Assembly (NCBI GenBank): GCA_008729055.1
Contig: SDUX01000103.1
Span: 1 to 64,000 of the forward strand
Direction: 5' to 3'
DNA length: 64,000 bases
Source: Pyropia haitanensis
Lineage: Eukaryota > Rhodophyta > Bangiophyceae > Bangiales > Bangiaceae
Within the stretch, counting starts at the first letter, position 1, and each line of letters begins with the position of its first letter. The notes beneath the pieces were generated by a model. That model was given only the letters and a program-made list of their open reading frames with translations. It made no database searches and was not told where the DNA came from. Shown here in pieces: positions 60,001-64,000 of the stretch. The translations under genes and the position numbers were made by a program.

Positions 60001-63000
60001 GAGCCTCGGACATCGAGCGGGCGGATGTATGGCTGGAATAAAGGATGCGAGCCAATTCGGCCGCCGGAGCGCGTGCAGCATTGCTGTACACGCAAAAGTG
60101 GGCAAAAGTGGGCAACAGTGGGCAAAAGTGGATAAGAAGCGGCCAACCACCCCATGCACGACCGTGGGGGTCGAACCTCGGACATGGAACGGGCGGATCT
60201 ATGGCTGGAATGAAGGATGCGCGCCAATTCGGCCGCCGGATGGTGTGCAGCATCGCTGTAGACGCAAAAGTGGGCAAAAGTGGGCAAAAGTGGGCAAAAG
60301 TGGGTAGGAAGTGGGCAAGAAGTGGGCAAAAAGTGGGCAAAAAGGGGGCCAAATTGGGACACAAATGGGCGATTGGGGGCAAGAAGTTTCCAAAACTGTA
60401 AAGAAAATTGACGTGAAAGCCGCCAGAAAGTCGTCCAACAGTGACCAGAAAGTGCGCCCCGCCACCCAAACTGTCCACTGCGCGTTCCGCCCGTCACACT
60501 GGCGTGGACGGTGAGAGGGCGGAACTTTTGTCGCCGACCGTCACACCTGGCTGTCGGGACCCCCACGTGGCAAAAACCATCCCACAAAATTGACACGTGG
60601 AAACCGGCGCTCCACAAAAAACACTCGTTGCATCCAACGGACGCGCCAACAAACGGGTCGGCCAACCAGCCCATGCACGACGGTGCGGGTGGAGCCTCGG
60701 ACATCGAGCGGGCGGATGTATGGCTGGAATAAAGGATGCGAGCCAATTCGGCCGCCGGAGCGCGTGCAGCATTGCTGTACACGCAAAAGTGGGCAAAAGT
60801 GGGCAACAGTGGGCAAAAGTGGATAAGAAGCGGCCAACCACCCCATGCACGACCGTGGGGGTCGAACCTCGGACATGGAACGGGCGGATCTATGGCTGGA
60901 ATGAAGGATGCGCGCCAATTCGGCCGCCGGATGGTGTGCAGCATCGCTGTAGACGCAAAAGTGGGCAAAAGTGGGCAAAAGTGGGCAAAAGTGGGTAGGA
61001 AGTGGGCAAGAAGTGGGCAAAAAGTGGGCAAAAAGGGGGCCAAATTGGGACACAAATGGGCGATTGGGGGCAAGAAGTTTCCAAAACTGTAAAGAAAATT
61101 GACGTGAAAGCCGCCAGAAAGTCGTCCAACAGTGACCAGAAAGTGCGCCCCGCCACCCAAACTGTCCACTGCGCGTTCCGCCCGTCACACTGGCGTGGAC
61201 GGTGAGAGGGCGGAACTTTTGTCGCCGACCGTCACACCTGGCTGTCGGGACCCCCACGTGGCAAAAACCATCCCACAAAATTGACACGTGGAAACCGGCG
61301 CTCCACAAAAAACACTCGTTGCATCCAACGGACGCGCCAACAAACGGGTCGGCCAACCAGCCCATGCACGACGGTGCGGGTGGAGCCTCGGACATCGAGC
61401 GGGCGGATGTATGGCTGGAATAAAGGATGCGAGCCAATTCGGCCGCCGGAGCGCGTGCAGCATTGCTGTACACGCAAAAGTGGGCAAAAGTGGGCAACAG
61501 TGGGCAAAAGTGGATAAGAAGCGGCCAACCACCCCATGCACGACCGTGGGGGTCGAACCTCGGACATGGAACGGGCGGATCTATGGCTGGAATGAAGGAT
61601 GCGCGCCAATTCGGCCGCCGGATGGTGTGCAGCATCGCTGTAGACGCAAAAGTGGGCAAAAGTGGGCAAAAGTGGGCAAAAGTGGGTAGGAAGTGGGCAA
61701 GAAGTGGGCAAAAAGTGGGCAAAAAGGGGGCCAAATTGGGACACAAATGGGCGATTGGGGGCAAGAAGTTTCCAAAACTGTAAAGAAAATTGACGTGAAA
61801 GCCGCCAGAAAGTCGTCCAACAGTGACCAGAAAGTGCGCCCCGCCACCCAAACTGTCCACTGCGCGTTCCGCCCGTCACACTGGCGTGGACGGTGTGAGG
61901 GCGGAACTTTTGTCGCCGACCGTCACACCTGGCTGTCGGGACCCCCACGTGGCAAAAACCATCCCACAAAATTGACACGTGGAAACCGGCGCTCCACAAA
62001 AAACACTCGTTGCATCCAACGGACGCGCCAACAAACGGGTCGGCCAACCAGCCCATGCACGACGGTGCGGGTGGAGCCTCGGACATCGAGCGGGCGGATG
62101 TATGGCTGGAATAAAGGATGCGAGCCAATTCGGCCGCCGGAGCGCGTGCAGCATTGCTGTACACGCAAAAGTGGGCAAAAGTGGGCAACAGTGGGCAAAA
62201 GTGGATAAGAAGCGGCCAACCACCCCATGCACGACCGTGGGGGTCGAACCTCGGACATGGAACGGGCGGATCTATGGCTGGAATGAAGGATGCGCGCCAA
62301 TTCGGCCGCCGGATGGTGTGCAGCATCGCTGTAGACGCAAAAGTGGGCAAAAGTGGGCAAAAGTGGGCAAAAGTGGGTAGGAAGTGGGCAAGAAGTGGGC
62401 AAAAAGTGGGCAAAAAGGGGGCCAAATTGGGACACAAATGGGCGATTGGGGGCAAGAAGTTTCCAAAACTGTAAAGAAAATTGACGTGAAAGCCGCCAGA
62501 AAGTCGTCCAACAGTGACCAGAAAGTGCGCCCCGCCACCCAAACTGTCCACTGCGCGTTCCGCCCGTCACACTGGCGTGGACGGTGAGAGGGCGGAACTT
62601 TTGTCGCCGACCGTCACACCTGGCTGTCGGGACCCCCACGTGGCAAAAACCATCCCACAAAATTGACACGTGGAAACCGGCGCTCCACAAAAAACACTCG
62701 TTGCATCCAACGGACGCGCCAACAAACGGGTCGGCCAACCAGCCCATGCACGACGGTGCGGGTGGAGCCTCGGACATCGAGCGGGCGGATGTATGGCTGG
62801 AATAAAGGATGCGAGCCAATTCGGCCGCCGGAGCGCGTGCAGCATTGCTGTACACGCAAAAGTGGGCAAAAGTGGGCAACAGTGGGCAAAAGTGGATAAG
62901 AAGCGGCCAACCACCCCATGCACGACCGTGGGGGTCGAACCTCGGACATGGAACGGGCGGATCTATGGCTGGAATGAAGGATGCGCGCCAATTCGGCCGC

Positions 63001-64000
63001 CGGATGGTGTGCAGCATCGCTGTAGACGCAAAAGTGGGCAAAAGTGGGCAAAAGTGGGCAAAAGTGGGTAGGAAGTGGGCAAGAAGTGGGCAAAAAGTGG
63101 GCAAAAAGGGGGCCAAATTGGGACACAAATGGGCGATTGGGGGCAAGAAGTTTCCAAAACTGTAAAGAAAATTGACGTGAAAGCCGCCAGAAAGTCGTCC
63201 AACAGTGACCAGAAAGTGCGCCCCGCCACCCAAACTGTCCACTGCGCGTTCCGCCCGTCACACTGGCGTGGACGGTGAGAGGGCGGAACTTTTGTCGCCG
63301 ACCGTCACACCTGGCTGTCGGGACCCCCACGTGGCAAAAACCATCCCACAAAATTGACACGTGGAAACCGGCGCTCCACAAAAAACACTCGTTGCATCCA
63401 ACGGACGCGCCAACAAACGGGTCGGCCAACCAGCCCATGCACGACGGTGCGGGTGGAGCCTCGGACATCGAGCGGGCGGATGTATGGCTGGAATAAAGGA
63501 TGCGAGCCAATTCGGCCGCCGGAGCGCGTGCAGCATTGCTGTACACGCAAAAGTGGGCAAAAGTGGGCAACAGTGGGCAAAAGTGGATAAGAAGCGGCCA
63601 ACCACCCCATGCACGACCGTGGGGGTCGAACCTCGGACATGGAACGGGCGGATCTATGGCTGGAATGAAGGATGCGCGCCAATTCGGCCGCCGGATGGTG
63701 TGCAGCATCGCTGTAGACGCAAAAGTGGGCAAAAGTGGGCAAAAGTGGGCAAAAGTGGGTAGGAAGTGGGCAAGAAGTGGGCAAAAAGTGGGCAAAAAGG
63801 GGGCCAAATTGGGACACAAATGGGCGATTGGGGGCAAGAAGTTTCCAAAACTGTAAAGAAAATTGACGTGAAAGCCGCCAGAAAGTCGTCCAACAGTGAC
63901 CAGAAAGTGCGCCCCGCCACCCAAACTGTCCACTGCGCGTTCCGCCCGTCACACTGGCGTGGACGGTGAGAGGGCGGAACTTTTGTCGCCGACCGTCACA
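45094..64000. repeat. satellite array, right part (about 27 units), continues beyond the window
   Basis: Type-2 units continue at 691-bp spacing with only two length variants: one extra A near 46105 (692 bp) and one G fewer near 47216 (690 bp). The single-site variant GACGGTGTGAGG, instead of GACGGTGAGAGG, reappears near 61895. Sequence is otherwise almost invariant to the last base, so the array is open-ended and its true length unknown. No gene, inverted unit or foreign insertion is seen. Confidence 0.97.

Noticed and set aside
13733..64000. CRISPR-like array
   Set aside because: Units are 691 bp and identical throughout, with no alternation of short repeats and unique spacers, and the DNA is eukaryotic in character.

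Overview
The window is eukaryotic nuclear DNA in two very different halves. Positions 1 to about 13.73 kb are extremely GC-rich, full of long G homopolymers (up to 27 G), GGC/GGT microsatellites, and Ala/Gly/Pro-rich coding-like sequence. Positions 13.73 kb to the end are an uninterrupted satellite array of about 72 sequenced units of 689-691 bp, broken only by a 991-base run of N (44103-45093). A clean 85-bp spliceosomal-type intron, Kozak-like start context, alanine/glycine homopolymers and the GC bias fit a GC-rich alga; a bangialean red alga (Porphyra/Pyropia type) is my best guess, but this is inference from composition only.

Layout: 1-1540 G-rich DNA without a convincing gene; 1569-1904 a short coding-like remnant with a more balanced codon use; about 2542-8700 a large, heavily frame-broken gene on the + strand whose best-preserved blocks match, in order, the conserved blocks of plant-type CTC1, the large subunit of the CST telomere-replication complex; 9.1-10.8 kb a more AT-balanced intergenic stretch with palindromes, TATA-like sites and a 26-bp direct repeat; 10845-10929 an intron; 11.04-11.2 kb a Pro/Ser-coding minisatellite; 11331-13.73 kb a second frame-broken gene for an Ala-rich helical protein, which runs directly into the satellite and loses its 3' end there.

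The satellite is the most striking element. Each 691-bp unit can be decomposed into four diverged subunits of about 172 bp (called B, A, D and C here), so it looks like a four-monomer higher-order repeat. Evidence is the regular spacing of two independent landmarks, strong B/A similarity, a shared box in D and C, and one unit (36.6-36.8 kb) that has gained exactly one extra subunit. Every unit carries G-triplet/A-tract runs at 10-11-bp spacing that fit the G-quadruplex pattern and the geometry of bent DNA. Two sequence classes exist: an edge class (type 1, 689 bp) next to the unique DNA and a homogenised interior class (type 2, 691 bp), with a type-1 island at 19.0-20.1 kb that betrays a five-unit internal duplication. 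Whether the array is centromeric, subtelomeric or another heterochromatic block cannot be decided from the sequence.

I see no RNA genes, CRISPR array or intact transposase/reverse-transcriptase gene. The many long open frames in the satellite and on the minus strand of the GC-rich half are composition artefacts.
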